Source: Rothia amarae (GTDB taxonomy: Bacteria; Actinomycetota; Actinomycetes; Actinomycetales; Micrococcaceae). From it: 64,000 nt of DNA. The first letter of the stretch is position 1, and each line of letters opens with the position of its first letter. Of the stretch, positions 52,492 through 61,961 are shown piece after piece. Position numbers and translations under genes: made by a program. The notes under the pieces were generated by a model. That model made no database searches. It was not told where the DNA came from and saw only the letters and a list, made by a program, of their open reading frames with translations. The stretch is taken from the NCBI RefSeq assembly GCF_014705945.2, contig NZ_CP061538.1:2046001-2110000 (forward strand), given 5' to 3'.

Positions 52492-53028
52492 TTATACGCT
52501 CCATCCTTTTTCAAGAAGGATGAGCAAAGAATCCGCCGATTCTAGATTCTTGCTGGCCCATGCCAGCCCCAGAACAGCGTGATAGAGAGACATACCCGTC
52601 ACGTCTTCGCGCACGTCTCCCTCTTCTTGGGCACGCTTAATAAGGTGATCCATATTTGTAATAATTGCTGAACAATGGACTCCAAGTGGGGAAGAGTAAT
52701 TGTTTTCGCTCGCCTCTAAAAGGGGCTGCGTGAGACTTTCATAGGATCGCATCCAACCCCACAAAATAGATATCCAGATACGGAGGGCTTCCCGGGCGGT
52801 TGAAGTCTGTGCCAGCAATTCTTCAACCGCTGGGAGATCCGTATGACGAGTGTTAATAATCTCTGCGATAAGCAATTCTCGAGTAGGAAAGTGGCGGTAG
52901 AGAGTACCAGCTCCAACGCGAGCAGCTTTTGCTACCGCATCCATGGAGAATTGTGCTCCCACATCATCCATGAGTTCTGAGGCTACCTCTACGATTTTCT
53001 GACGGTTTCTCACAGCGTCTGCACGCAT
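52492..53028 (-). CDS. TetR-family regulator
   Basis: A 178-residue repressor: FSMDAVAKAARVGAGTLYRHFPTRELL is the helix-turn-helix with flanks (core VAKAARVGAGTLYRHF). The C-terminal half is ligand-binding and unassigned. A GAGGAGG site lies before the ATG. It faces the remnant of a flavin monooxygenase; an 8-bp palindrome TCAATTGA at 53061-53068 lies between them. The regulator may have outlived its target. Confidence 0.85.
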   Translation of the reverse strand: MRADAVRNRQKIVEVASELMDDVGAQFSMDAVAKAARVGAGTLYRHFPTRELLIAEIINTRHTDLPAVEELLAQTSTAREALRIWISILWGWMRSYESLTQPLLEASENNYSSPLGVHCSAIITNMDHLIKRAQEEGDVREDVTGMSLYHAVLGLAWASKNLESADSLLILLEKGWSV

Positions 53029-53153
53029 AATACAGGCCTCCTCTATTACTTTTTAGATTGTCAATTGATATCCGGAGAGTGTATCCATATATTAACAAAA
53101 GTAAACGGAAACCATCTCCACCTGAAAGAAAATCGCATGTCAGATGAAAAAAG

Positions 53154-53617
53154 ATGATTATCGGTATGGCAAATTTTTCCGCCGCTGGATCTCAAGCCCT
53201 TGCCTGGCGAGATTCCGAGTCTCATTCGAGTAGCTACCCTGATTTTGAGGGATACGCACACTCCGCCCAATTAACCGAGAAAGGAAAATTCCATTTTCTC
53301 TTCCTGGGCAACTTCCCCGGCATGTTGCCGGATAATAATGCGGAACCACCTTCGATGACTCCTGATCCGGTGGTGACTATTGCCGCCATGGCAGCAAAGA
53401 CCTCACATATCGGCTTTGCAGCAACAATTGCCAGCGAATGGCACGAACCCTTTAACGTTGCTCGGCAATTCAAAGCCCTCGATTCTTACACAGCAGGTCG
53501 CACGGCGCTCAATGCCGTAACTGGTTCAAATCCGCAAGCAGCGGCATTGGGTTGATCAAAGATATTCCTACTGTTGCCGCTTTGGTTGAACGCCTCTTTG
53601 AGGATACGACGCTCTAA
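53154..53617 (+). pseudogene. Flavin-dependent (LLM class) monooxygenase remnant
   Basis: About 134 codons match the N-terminus of NtaA/SnaA-type bacterial luciferase-like monooxygenases (SGSQALAWRD style segment, EWHEPFNVARQFKALD, LNAVTGSNPQAAAL), then the frame stops at 53555. A second short piece (VAALVERLFEDTT) continues in another frame to 53617. Normal enzymes have about 430-460 residues, so roughly 300 are missing and an internal deletion plus frameshift is likely. The function is lost. Confidence 0.75.
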
Positions 53618-53660
53618 ACCCATGAGGGTATGCGCGGGGTGAATTTACTCCCAGAATATA

Positions 53661-53698
53661 AGCACCAATGTTCTTCACCCGTGAAGAACATTGGTGCT
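53661..53698. terminator. Perfect 18-bp hairpin after the monooxygenase remnant
   Basis: 53661-53678 pairs with 53681-53698 around a 2-nt loop. The T content after it is modest (TTATTCTT). It may serve both the remnant and the convergent ohr gene. Confidence 0.75.
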
Positions 53699-53774
53699 TA
53701 TTCTTGTAACAGATTTATAGTATGAGCCTAAAAACACTCCCTACTATAAATAGAATTTGAGCAAAAGGAATCCT

Positions 53775-54194
53775 TTAGTCGTCTGTAACAGTTACGGTAA
53801 CAGGGATGTTATTGCGGGTAGCGTTGGAGTAGGGGCAAACCTGATGAGCTGCATCAGCTAGTTCTTGAGCTTCCGATGCGTCCATTTCCGGAATCACCAC
53901 TTCAAGCTCTACCGCAAGACCAAACCCCTCCCCCTGCTTGCCAATAGAAACTTTTGCACCTACAGAAGATCCTTCGATATTTTTCTTCTGGGTGCGAGCT
54001 ATCATTTGCAAAGCAGAGTGGAAGCATGCGGCGTAACCAGCTGCGAACAGTTGCTCAGGGTTGTTTCCCTTACCACTCCCTCCCATTTCTTTGGGGACAG
54101 CGAGATTTGCTTCGAAGGTTCCATCACTCGTACGAACGTATCCATTTCGACCTTCACCAGTAGCTAGTGCTTCGGTGGTGTAGAGAGTTTCCAT
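53775..54194 (-). CDS. ohr: Organic hydroperoxide resistance protein
   Basis: A 139-residue Ohr/OsmC-fold peroxidase that reduces organic hydroperoxides with two cysteines: C57 (YAACFHSAL) and a second near 121 (HQVCPYSNATR); Arg21 in VRTSDG helps catalysis. The ATG at 54194 with AAGGAG six bases upstream is chosen; a start eight codons upstream lacks one. Divergent from ohrR and separated by a palindromic operator. Confidence 0.93.
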   Translation of the reverse strand: METLYTTEALATGEGRNGYVRTSDGTFEANLAVPKEMGGSGKGNNPEQLFAAGYAACFHSALQMIARTQKKNIEGSSVGAKVSIGKQGEGFGLAVELEVVIPEMDASEAQELADAAHQVCPYSNATRNNIPVTVTVTDD

Positions 54195-54230
54195 GATTTT
54201 TCTCCTTATCCTAAACAATAAATCTTATAT

Positions 54231-54248
54231 AGATTGTACACAATTTAA
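54231..54248. promoter_or_regulatory. OhrR operator between ohr and ohrR
   Basis: TAgATTGTacACAATtTA-type imperfect palindrome with perfect core arms ATTGT/ACAAT (54233-54244) lies centrally between the divergent genes, as with known OhrR sites. Confidence 0.65.
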
Positions 54249-54258
54249 TAGCGCAATA

Positions 54259-54264
54259 TATAGT
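54259..54264 (+). promoter_or_regulatory. Leaderless -10 of ohrR
   Basis: TATAGT ends seven bases before the ATG at 54272. Confidence 0.5.
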
Positions 54265-54271
54265 TAAGATT

Positions 54272-54709
54272 ATGGCTTCACAAACTTCTCTTGCTCTAGA
54301 TAATCAGTTATGTTTTTCGCTGTACCGCGCGCAACGTCTAGTCACCCGCACCTACCATCAGCTGCTTCAAGAACTTCATCTCACCTACCCCCAGTATCTG
54401 GTTATGCTGGCGCTCTGGGAAGAAGGAGGCGAACTGGGAATGAAGGAACTGGCAACCCGACTTGAACTTGATTCTGGAACCTTAACCCCTCTCATTAAGA
54501 GACTCATCGCCTTGAATCTTCTACAAAAAGAACGGTCTGCAGAGGATGAAAGAAGGACGATTCTTCGCTTAACTGAAGCTGGACACTCTTTGCACCATAG
54601 GGCTGAACAGGTACCCGAACAATTGCACGCCCTATGTACAGGTGAAGGGGTTAACCTGCCCGTCTTAAAAAGCGAGTTGGATTCTTTGGCGCGTAGACTA
54701 AGCTCATAA
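54272..54709 (+). CDS. ohrR: OhrR, MarR-family organic peroxide sensor
   Basis: A 145-residue MarR regulator. Cys14 (DNQLCFSLYRAQR) is the reactive, peroxide-sensing residue, with partner YTPQYLVM-type tyrosines nearby; the winged helix covers about 45-100 (ELATRLELDSGTLTPLIKRL). Oxidation of Cys14 releases it from the shared operator and induces ohr. Both genes of this pair look intact, unlike the reductase genes around them. Confidence 0.92.
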   Translation: MASQTSLALDNQLCFSLYRAQRLVTRTYHQLLQELHLTYPQYLVMLALWEEGGELGMKELATRLELDSGTLTPLIKRLIALNLLQKERSAEDERRTILRLTEAGHSLHHRAEQVPEQLHALCTGEGVNLPVLKSELDSLARRLSS

Positions 54710-54767
54710 AAATACTCCATAGCTTCCGAGGAAAGAGTACAGGAGCCCATCTACAGGGGAGGGAAGG

Positions 54768-54773
54768 TAATCT
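54768..54773 (+). promoter_or_regulatory. Leaderless -10 of the second TetR gene
   Basis: TAATCT ends seven bases before the ATG at 54781. Confidence 0.45.
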
Positions 54774-54780
54774 AATTCCT

Positions 54781-55419
54781 ATGCCCCACATTCAAAGTTC
54801 TGACCGTCAGAGGCCAGCAGGGACTTCTGGACCTGCTCGCGATGTAGCCCTCAATAGGCGTATTCTTGACGCGGTACTCGACCTCTTGGAAAAACAAGGT
54901 TACAGCGCCTTTAGCATGAATCAAGTGGCAGCTCATGCGGGAGTGGCTAAATCAACTATTTACCGGCGATGGGTGTCTAAAGAAGACCTTGTAGCTGATG
55001 CTCTTGAAGGGATCATACTCCCGAAAGCGTCCGAAGAAGAAGTCAGACCAACAAATCTGCGGGATGACTTGGTGGTTTCATTAATTCACAGTTCTGGTTG
55101 CCTGCAACGTACCGATCATCGTTTTGTTCGATTGTTTTCTGGTGTTAATTCTGCTGCCCCAGAGGTGGGCAAGGCTATTACGGGAAGATATATTGCCCAT
55201 CAGTATGAGGCTTTGAAAAATTGCTTACTTTTAGCCTGCGGCAGAGGTGAACTATCTGCAGCGAAGACGGCTGATTTGTTATCCCCAGATGATCTTAAAC
55301 TTGCGGCTATCGTTTCTCTTTTAATCGCTCAAGATGATGTATTGGGGAAAACTCTCGATGAAAAAGGAATTGCTCAACTCGTGGATGGGGTGTGCCTGCC
55401 GCTAATGACGCAAGGGTAA
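54781..55419 (+). CDS. TetR/AcrR-family regulator
   Basis: A 212-residue regulator with a helix-turn-helix QVAAHAGVAKSTIYRRWVSK near residue 60 and a C-terminal TetR_C-type helical half (HSSGCLQRTDHRF...). Preceded by a disordered N-terminal stretch of 20 residues. It lies 109 bp upstream of a broken NmrA-like reductase gene, which could have been its target. Confidence 0.85.
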   Translation: MPHIQSSDRQRPAGTSGPARDVALNRRILDAVLDLLEKQGYSAFSMNQVAAHAGVAKSTIYRRWVSKEDLVADALEGIILPKASEEEVRPTNLRDDLVVSLIHSSGCLQRTDHRFVRLFSGVNSAAPEVGKAITGRYIAHQYEALKNCLLLACGRGELSAAKTADLLSPDDLKLAAIVSLLIAQDDVLGKTLDEKGIAQLVDGVCLPLMTQG

Positions 55420-55527
55420 CTGAGAGTAGAAGGTTAAGCCCTGGACTTATAGACAAAAAATACTTGCATTCCTAACCCGATACCGATAGTCTCTAGTTTC
55501 AATAAGAATACTTCACAGCAGTACCTC

Positions 55528-56141
55528 ATAACTGAGAAAATACAAAAAATCCTGGTAACAGGGGCAACCGGCATGCAAGGAGGCGCTGTAGCCCGAGCAC
55601 TATTAGCTCACGGGCTTGAAGTAACCGCGTTCGTTCGCAACAGCGAATCTGGTCCCGCCCAAGAACTTAAAGCACTAGGCGCGAAACTTGCTATGGGAAC
55701 CATGGATGATATGCAGTCCCTCGAAGCTGCCACCGCTGGACAAGATGTAGTATTCTCTATGCAACCATCGGGCACTGCCCCTGGTGCAGAAAGTGAACAG
55801 GCACATAACATCGCCAGCGCCGCCCACAAGAACGGTGTGAAACAGATTATTCATACCTTTGTATCTGCAACAGGTTGGCGGGAGATGCCCTGACTTATCA
55901 AGAAATCGCTGAGATTATTACTGAAATTACGGGCAAGAAGATTGAAGCAGTACAGGCTAGCTTAAAAGAAGTCGAGGAAAGTATCGGTGAGCCTTTCGGC
56001 GCAGCATCGGCCGAAGGGTACCGCTGGAACGACATGGTTAACTACCCTGCCACCCCTGCACATTTAGCCAAATTTGGCCTGAGCACTGCCAGCTTCCGCC
56101 AATGGACGCTAAGGCAGGACTGGTCAACACTGGTTGACTAA
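55528..56141 (+). pseudogene. NmrA/SDR-like NAD(P)-dependent reductase, broken
   Basis: The N-terminal part (ILVTGATGMQGGAVARALL, a Rossmann glycine motif) runs to about 55885 and the C-terminal part (YQEIAEIITEITGKKI, WSTLVD end) to 56141 in another frame. About 100-120 residues of the middle are missing, and the expected first codon reads ATA (55528-55530) in place of ATG. The gene is thus degraded at the start and internally. Confidence 0.75.
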
Positions 56142-56169
56142 GTGTTGGTGAAGAACAAATACCCTTCAT

Positions 56170-56212
56170 AAAGAGCAAAGCGCCTTACGAAAGTAAGACG
56201 CTTTGCTCTTTT
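56170..56212 (+). terminator. Terminator after the NmrA-like remnant
   Basis: AAAGAGCAAAGCG/CGCTTTGCTCTTT arms with an inner CTTAC-GAAA-GTAAG hairpin are followed by TTG. Strong stem, still intact though the gene is not. Confidence 0.85.
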
Positions 56213-56255
56213 GTCAGCTACCCCTGGAAGCACAGGAACCCGTTTTAAACTTAAA

Positions 56256-56298
56256 CAAAAAACCGCTTTCCCTATTTGATAAGAAAAAACGGTTTTTC
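56256..56298 (-). terminator. Terminator of tRNA-Ser
   Basis: ACCG-rich arms AAAAACCG/CGGTTTTT, separated by about 24 nt including a weak GCTTTCCC inner pairing, are followed on the minus strand by TTTTTTGTTT. Confidence 0.7.
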
Positions 56299-56300
56299 AC

Positions 56301-56388
56301 TGGCGGAGGATGGGGGATTTGAACCCCCGAGGGCGTGAACCCAACACGCGTTCCAGGCGTGCGCCATAGGCCGCTAGGCGAATCCTCC
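56301..56388 (-). tRNA. tRNA-Ser (anticodon GGA)
   Basis: An 88-nt class II tRNA on the minus strand: acceptor GGAGGAT/ATCCTCC, anticodon stem CACGC/GCGTG with loop CTGGAAC giving GGA, a long variable arm, T-arm GGGGG TTCAAAT CCCCC, and an encoded CCA end. It reads UCC/UCU codons. Confidence 0.97.
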
Positions 56389-56611
56389 AGGCTGTTTGCT
56401 TAGTTATAAAAATAACTTCACGAAAGCGAACAGATACGAGCTTACCCTATCTTTTGGCGTCCTGGCAATTCGTCCGTGAGTGAGGGAATACAGGGTTCGT
56501 CACACTTATGCTCCTTTTCCAGCTGCTTTTCAGTATGAATCCTTAAAATGGTGAATGACCTCAGATATAAGAGGTATAGATAATTTTCTCCTCAAGAAAG
56601 AAGAACTCACC

Positions 56612-57463
56612 GTGAGTAATCAAGAACTAACCAAGAATCCCACTGCCGACCCCGCAGAGGACAACGCATTCTTCCCCTCCCCCTATTCTTTGAGCCAGTA
56701 CACCGCCAGCAAAACCGACTTTGATGAGGTTCTGCGCTCCAATGGGGAAGGCAGGGGGAAGAAAGTTCTCGTTATTGCGACCGAAGAGCGGTACATGCTA
56801 ATGCAGAACGACACTATGTTCTCCACTGGCAACCACCCGGTAGAAACCCTGCTTCCCCTACATCACGTGCACGAAGCCGGTTTCGAAATTGAGATTGCCA
56901 CGTTGACCGGTGCACCCGCAAAGTTCGAGTGGTGGGCGTTCCCCAGCGAGGACGCCGCCGTCGTCCCTACCTGGGAAGCTTTGAAAGAGCAGTTCAAGGC
57001 ACCAGCACGTCTGTCGGATATTGCTGCGAACCTTAACGGTTCAAGTGATTATGCAGCGGTCTTCATTCCCGGCGGTCACGGCGCCATGCTGACCATCCCC
57101 GAATCTGCTGACGTCCAGAAAGTTTTGGACTGGGCTATGGAAGAAGACAAGCTCATCGTGTCTCTGTGCCACGGCCCGGCAGCCTTCCTTGCCGGTTCTA
57201 TCAACCGCGAAAAATCACCGTTCGCTGGTTTCAAGGTGTGCGCCTTCCCCGATTCACTAGATGCCGGAGCGAACATCGAAATCGGCTACCTGCCCGGCAA
57301 AATGCCCTGGGCTTTGGGCGAGGCCATGAAGGCTGCTGGTATCGAAATCGTAAATGATGACATGACAGGTGCCGTCCACCGCGACCGCAACGTACTCACC
57401 GGCGATAGCCCACTGGCGTCCAATGAGCTGGGTAAGCAGATGGTGCAGGCATTGCTGGACTAG
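56612..57463 (+). CDS. hchA: Protein deglycase/glyoxalase III, HchA (Hsp31)
   Basis: A 283-residue DJ-1/PfpI protein very close to E. coli Hch[60 protein letters not shown] with the catalytic cysteine, and [13 protein letters not shown]. It converts methylglyoxal to lactate and can act as chaperone. GTG at 56612 (SNQELTKNP) is preferred to an ATG at 56555; this gives the same N-terminal length as E. coli HchA. Confidence 0.93.
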   Translation: MSNQELTKNPTADPAEDNAFFPSPYSLSQYTASKTDFDEVLRSNGEGRGKKVLVIATEERYMLMQNDTMFSTGNHPVETLLPLHHVHEAGFEIEIATLTGAPAKFEWWAFPSEDAAVVPTWEALKEQFKAPARLSDIAANLNGSSDYAAVFIPGGHGAMLTIPESADVQKVLDWAMEEDKLIVSLCHGPAAFLAGSINREKSPFAGFKVCAFPDSLDAGANIEIGYLPGKMPWALGEAMKAAGIEIVNDDMTGAVHRDRNVLTGDSPLASNELGKQMVQALLD

Positions 57464-57525
57464 CCCCATGAACAGGTAGCGGACAGCCATTTGTCAGAAA
57501 ACTGTCTCTCCTGTAAACTCTTATA

Positions 57526-57613
57526 TGCCCCTTACGTGGCATCATCTTGGAAAACTCCCCCAGGGCCGGAAGGCAGCAAGGGTATCTGAGCTCTGATGGG
57601 TGCGTAAGGGGTC
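57526..57613 (+). ncRNA. ffs: Signal recognition particle RNA (4.5S type)
   Basis: A hairpin RNA of about 88 nt: outer stem GCCCCTTACG/CGTAAGGGGT (57527-57536 with 57603-57612) and the conserved Ffh-binding internal loop with GGCCGGAAGGCAGCAAGGG at 57564-57582 (GGAA tetraloop). A T-run follows at 57613-57618. It lies just before dnaX, a common position in actinobacteria. Confidence 0.9.
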
Positions 57614-57705
57614 TTTTTGTATCTTCTCGCCCTGTGTGAAAAATGCTTATCTTGTCAGTGGTAATCAGTAAACTGAACTCAGATTCTTTATCCGCCACAC
57701 GAACG

Positions 57706-57711
57706 TATAGG
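57706..57711 (+). promoter_or_regulatory. Probable -10 of dnaX
   Basis: TATAGG ends eight bases before the GTG at 57720, so the message is leaderless or nearly so. Confidence 0.35.
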
Positions 57712-57719
57712 GTTGAGCT

Positions 57720-60700
57720 GTGAGTACCGCACTTTATCGCCGTTACCGTCCGGAAACGTTTGCCGAGGTCATCGGCCAAGAACACGTCACCGAACCTCTC
57801 ATGACCGCGCTTCAAAACAATCGTGTGAACCACGCGTATCTGTTTTCTGGTCCTCGCGGGTGTGGAAAGACAACCTCCGCCCGAATCCTCGCACGTTGCC
57901 TTAACTGCGCCGAGGGTCCCACTCCTACACCCTGCGGCGTCTGCGATTCATGCGTTGAGCTGGCTCGGGACGGCAGTGGGTCGCTGGACGTGATTGAGAT
58001 GGACGCCGCTTCCCACGGCGGTGTGGATCATGCTCGTGATTTGCGCGAGCGCGCAACATTCGCCCCGGTCCGTGACCGCTACAAAATTTTCATCATTGAT
58101 GAGGCACACATGGTCACCCGTGAGGGTTTCAACGCGTTGCTGAAAATTGTGGAAGAACCACCGGAGCATATTAAGTTTATTTTTGCGACGACCGAGCCCA
58201 ACAAGGTGTTGGGAACCATCCGTTCGCGTACCCACCATTATCCCTTCCGCCTTGTTCCGCCGGAAACCCTGCATGACTATCTGGCGAAACTCTGCGAAGA
58301 AGAGGGAGTCAAGGTTGAGGACGGCGTGCTGCAGCTCGTAGTGCGCGCCGGTGGCGGTTCGGTGCGTGACTCGCTGTCGACTCTCGACCAACTCATGGCT
58401 GGCTCAGGTGAAGAGGGTATTACTTACGATCTTGCCGTTGCGCTGTTAGGGTTCACTCACGCTGAGCTTCTAGATGAAGTAGTCATCGCGTTCGCAACCG
58501 GTAACGCTGCCGATGTATTCACAGCCGTTGACCGCGTGATTCAAACAGGGCAGGATCCCCGCCGTTTCGTCGAGGACTTGCTGGAGCGATTCCGCGATTT
58601 AATTATTGTTCAGGCTGTTCCTGAAGCTGCTGAGTCCATTTTGCACGGCATGAGCGCCGATCAGATTGGGCGTTTGCGGTCTCAGGCCTCCGCATTTGGT
58701 GCAGCAGAGCTTTCGCGCGCTGCGGATGTAACTAATGCTGGATTGAATGAGATGTCCGGTGCGACGTCGCCGCAGCTCCACCTGGAGCTATTGTGCGCTC
58801 GAATTCTTTTACCCGCCTCAGATAAAACAGTGGGCGGAGTGGGTGCGCGTCTAGATCGTCTAGAACGACGCGTGGCGAACGGAGATATCCCGGCACCTAC
58901 TCAAGCGCCTGCACAGGCACCCGTTCAGGTGGCCTCTGCACCGGTTGCACCCCAGCAGCAAGCCCCGTCGAACGTGGCTTCTCCTCAGGCACAGGCACAG
59001 GGCAACTCTGCGTCGTCCCCTGCCCCTGCACCCGAACAAATGAAAACCGCGCCTCTGGCCAATCTACGCAAAAAGCAGGAAGCCTCAGCACCTGCGCCGG
59101 TATCTGCATCGACTCCCCAAAACCGAGCGCCCCAGAATACTGTGGCAGCGGCTCGCAACGCCTGGTCTGAGATTGTTGACCATGTGCAGTCCCCTGCCGC
59201 ACGCGAGGGATTCAGCAAGTGCGAGCCCTCAAAATTTGAAAACGGGGCACTGTATATCCGCGCTAATATCCAGACGTTGCGCCAGGTCAAAGACTTCATT
59301 CCGCAGCTCAAGACTGCTCTACGGGAGGTCATTCAGCTCGACGCCGACGTCCACGCTGAAGTAGCCAAATCAGGCGCCCCTGCACCAAGACAGCAAAATA
59401 ACACTCCCCCGCTGCAACGTCCGTCCAGCGCCGGCGGCAACAGCAACAGCAATGGTTCTAGCAATAGTTGGGGCAATCGAAACCAACCACAAAATCCCGC
59501 TCCTTCGCAGGGGCAGCCTCAGAATTCTCAGCCAGAAATAGCTGAGGGACCACGCGGCGGGGAGGAAGCGTGGCGCGCCCACGGGCAGCCTCGCTCTACC
59601 GAGGCGCCTCAGTGGAGCACCGAAGATTGGAACAATCCAGTTACCGATTGGGCAGTTGCTTCAATTCCTTCTGAACAGCCCTCGGAAGAGGAAAATCACT
59701 CTCAGCCCCGCCGTTCTGAGATGAACACGGCGAATTCGATGAGCGCGAATACGCAGCCGCATCCGGGTAACGAATCCGGGCCACAGTTGCGCGTCATCGA
59801 CGGCGAAGGCAACGAGAATGCCAACCGCTCAAGAGTGAACCATCCGTCGTCGGGCATGTGGCAGCGCCCCGATATTGCTGCTGCTCCCACTCCTGACGAC
59901 GTAGATGAAGGCGTGGCAGCACCCGTCGACACCACCGATGCTGCTAGCTCTGAACAATCAGCTGCTGATCCCGTCACCCAGGGAGAAGAAACTGCTGAGG
60001 AATCGGGAGAATCGTCTCCGCTGGCGGCTACCCCGGATGAGTCGCAGGGAGAGGACAACGCTCGTTACACGGAGGAGCCTGATACTCGACCTGCAAACAC
60101 CGGAATTGCCGACGGCACCGCAGAGGCAGCCCCAGCAGAAGATTCAATGATTCCTGACCCTCCTCAGGCAGATCAGAACGAACCAAATTCTGAAACTTCT
60201 GCCGCTGGCACCAAGGCAAATGCGCAGTCCGGCGCATCAGCCGGCGCGGAGGATGAGAATTCAGACCCAAAAGAACTAACTGAGCGCACCAGCTCACGGC
60301 AGATTGCCGATGAATACGGCAATTATGAGGGAGGACATTTTGATGATGCCCCCGCAGAAGAACCTGAATACGTTGCCGGGGTGGGTTATGTAAAGAATGA
60401 GGCACCCTCGGGGGTCTTGCCCCCTCTGGCTCCCCAAGCTGGGCAACGGCAAGCTGATTCCGCTCCTCCTGCCCGAAAAGTAGAGGAGAGTCCTCAGCCC
60501 AGTGCTGAGTCCACGCCAACCCAAAAGACCGGCGGGTTCCGCGAGCGCTTCGCCGCCCAATTAGCTGAGGGGCATCGCGCCAGTGAGAACGCTTCAGCTC
60601 CTTCGGTTGCTCGGGGCTCTCAGGAACCAGAGGACTTCTCCATTTCCGAGGAAGACGAAGCGCTGGAAACTTCAGTCTTGATTGGTCAGCGAGCGGTAGA

Positions 60701-60749
60701 AAAAGTACTTGGTGGTGTGGTGATTGAAGAACGCCCCCACGGTGCCTAA
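57720..60749 (+). CDS. dnaX: DNA polymerase III gamma/tau subunit
   Basis: A 1009-residue clamp-loader ATPase. Residues 1-370 hold the AAA+ core: GPRGCGKTT Walker A near residue 45, four-cysteine zinc finger (CLNCAEGPTPTPCGVCDSC), DEAHM, TEPNKV. From about 390 to 990 there is a long low-complexity region, Pro/Gln/Ala-rich and then very acidic, interrupted near 500-545 by a folded tau-like segment (AWSEIVDHVQSPAAREGFSK). The C-terminal end (EDEALETSVLIGQRAVEKVLGG) is again ordered. The length is well above the usual 600-800. Confidence 0.95.
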   Translation: MSTALYRRYRPETFAEVIGQEHVTEPLMTALQNNRVNHAYLFSGPRGCGKTTSARILARCLNCAEGPTPTPCGVCDSCVELARDGSGSLDVIEMDAASHGGVDHARDLRERATFAPVRDRYKIFIIDEAHMVTREGFNALLKIVEEPPEHIKFIFATTEPNKVLGTIRSRTHHYPFRLVPPETLHDYLAKLCEEEGVKVEDGVLQLVVRAGGGSVRDSLSTLDQLMAGSGEEGITYDLAVALLGFTHAELLDEVVIAFATGNAADVFTAVDRVIQTGQDPRRFVEDLLERFRDLIIVQAVPEAAESILHGMSADQIGRLRSQASAFGAAELSRAADVTNAGLNEMSGATSPQLHLELLCARILLPASDKTVGGVGARLDRLERRVANGDIPAPTQAPAQAPVQVASAPVAPQQQAPSNVASPQAQAQGNSASSPAPAPEQMKTAPLANLRKKQEASAPAPVSASTPQNRAPQNTVAAARNAWSEIVDHVQSPAAREGFSKCEPSKFENGALYIRANIQTLRQVKDFIPQLKTALREVIQLDADVHAEVAKSGAPAPRQQNNTPPLQRPSSAGGNSNSNGSSNSWGNRNQPQNPAPSQGQPQNSQPEIAEGPRGGEEAWRAHGQPRSTEAPQWSTEDWNNPVTDWAVASIPSEQPSEEENHSQPRRSEMNTANSMSANTQPHPGNESGPQLRVIDGEGNENANRSRVNHPSSGMWQRPDIAAAPTPDDVDEGVAAPVDTTDAASSEQSAADPVTQGEETAEESGESSPLAATPDESQGEDNARYTEEPDTRPANTGIADGTAEAAPAEDSMIPDPPQADQNEPNSETSAAGTKANAQSGASAGAEDENSDPKELTERTSSRQIADEYGNYEGGHFDDAPAEEPEYVAGVGYVKNEAPSGVLPPLAPQAGQRQADSAPPARKVEESPQPSAESTPTQKTGGFRERFAAQLAEGHRASENASAPSVARGSQEPEDFSISEEDEALETSVLIGQRAVEKVLGGVVIEERPHGA

Positions 60750-60792
60750 CCCGTTAGTGTGCTTGATAAACCTGTGTGATTAGGAGAAACGA

Positions 60793-61926
60793 ATGTACGA
60801 TGCTGCAGTACAAAACCTCATTGATGAGCTAGGGCGCTTGCCCGGGGTGGGGCCGAAATCTGCGCAGCGTATCGCTTTCTACATTCTGAATGCAGATAGC
60901 TCGGAGATGGAGAAACTTACCTCAGCTATCAGCACGGTCAAACGCACGGTGAGCTTCTGCGAGGTGTGCGGTAACGTTTCGGAGACTAAGCTCTGCTCGA
61001 TTTGCCGCGACGAGCGTCGGGATCCTTCGGCTATTTGTGTGGTGGAGGAATCTAAGGACGTCGTAGCGGTGGAGCGCACCCGCTCATTTTCCGGTCGCTA
61101 CCATGTGCTGGGTGGGGCGATTAATCCTTTAGCTGGTTTTGGTCCTGAGCAGTTGCGCATCCGCGAGCTGGTGGCGCGACTCTCTGATGAGCGTATCCAA
61201 GAAATTATTTTGGCGATGGACCCGAACCTCGAAGGTGAGGCTACTGCCACTTATCTTTCGCGGCTACTGGTGCCTTTGGGTATTCGAGTCTCACGCCTTG
61301 CCTCCGGTCTGCCGGTCGGTGGCGATTTGGAATACGCCGACGAAATCACCCTCGGACGTGCGCTGGAAGGTCGTCGTATTATCTCCGAGGGCAACCGCAC
61401 GGTAGAGAATCACGCCGTAGAAAAGTTTGAAGAAGCGGTGGAGGAAGAAGCGAAAGAACGCGCAACCGCCGCAGCAGAGCAAGCGGCGGTACAAGAACCC
61501 ATCAAACGCTGGTCTGGATCAATGTTTGATGACCTCGAAGACACAGAGACCACCCCCGGTCCCGACGTCGTCGCGCCTACTAAGTTGGTGCTCGAAAGTG
61601 AAACCGAACAGGGCAACTTGGTAGAGCAGGGCACGCTAAATGAGCCTTTACTGGAACAAGAGCTTGAAAAGCAGAGCGCAGAGAATCCGCAGTCTCATGA
61701 GCAAACTGGGGAACCAAAAATTCCCGGCGACCTCTCGGCTGAAGAGTCTGAGGCAGAGAAAACGTACTCCGCTGAGCATCGGGAGGTAGCGCCGTCGGAT
61801 GCCGATGCCAAGCGCCGCGCGTCCTACGAAGAAAAACTTGAGGAGCTCAAGAAGACGCCTCTACGTACACCTAAGCCGAACGTTCCGCCTATTCCAGGAG
61901 CAACGTACGTTAACCCCTGGGGTTAG
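60793..61926 (+). CDS. recR: Recombination protein RecR with acidic C-terminal extension
   Basis: Residues 1-199 are a complete Rec[19 protein letters not shown] helix-hairpin-helix, C4-type zinc finger CEVCGN...CSICRD, Toprim domain ([15 protein letters not shown]) and [20 protein letters not shown]. RecR loads RecA through RecFOR. After that comes an unusual tail of about 178 residues rich in Glu, Ala, Lys and Pro, ending [22 protein letters not shown] precedes the ATG. The 43-bp gap to dnaX suggests one operon, as in many bacteria. Confidence 0.93.
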   Translation: MYDAAVQNLIDELGRLPGVGPKSAQRIAFYILNADSSEMEKLTSAISTVKRTVSFCEVCGNVSETKLCSICRDERRDPSAICVVEESKDVVAVERTRSFSGRYHVLGGAINPLAGFGPEQLRIRELVARLSDERIQEIILAMDPNLEGEATATYLSRLLVPLGIRVSRLASGLPVGGDLEYADEITLGRALEGRRIISEGNRTVENHAVEKFEEAVEEEAKERATAAAEQAAVQEPIKRWSGSMFDDLEDTETTPGPDVVAPTKLVLESETEQGNLVEQGTLNEPLLEQELEKQSAENPQSHEQTGEPKIPGDLSAEESEAEKTYSAEHREVAPSDADAKRRASYEEKLEELKKTPLRTPKPNVPPIPGATYVNPWG

Positions 61927-61961
61927 AACGAGCCAGACCCTACTATGTGACGAGGAGAATC

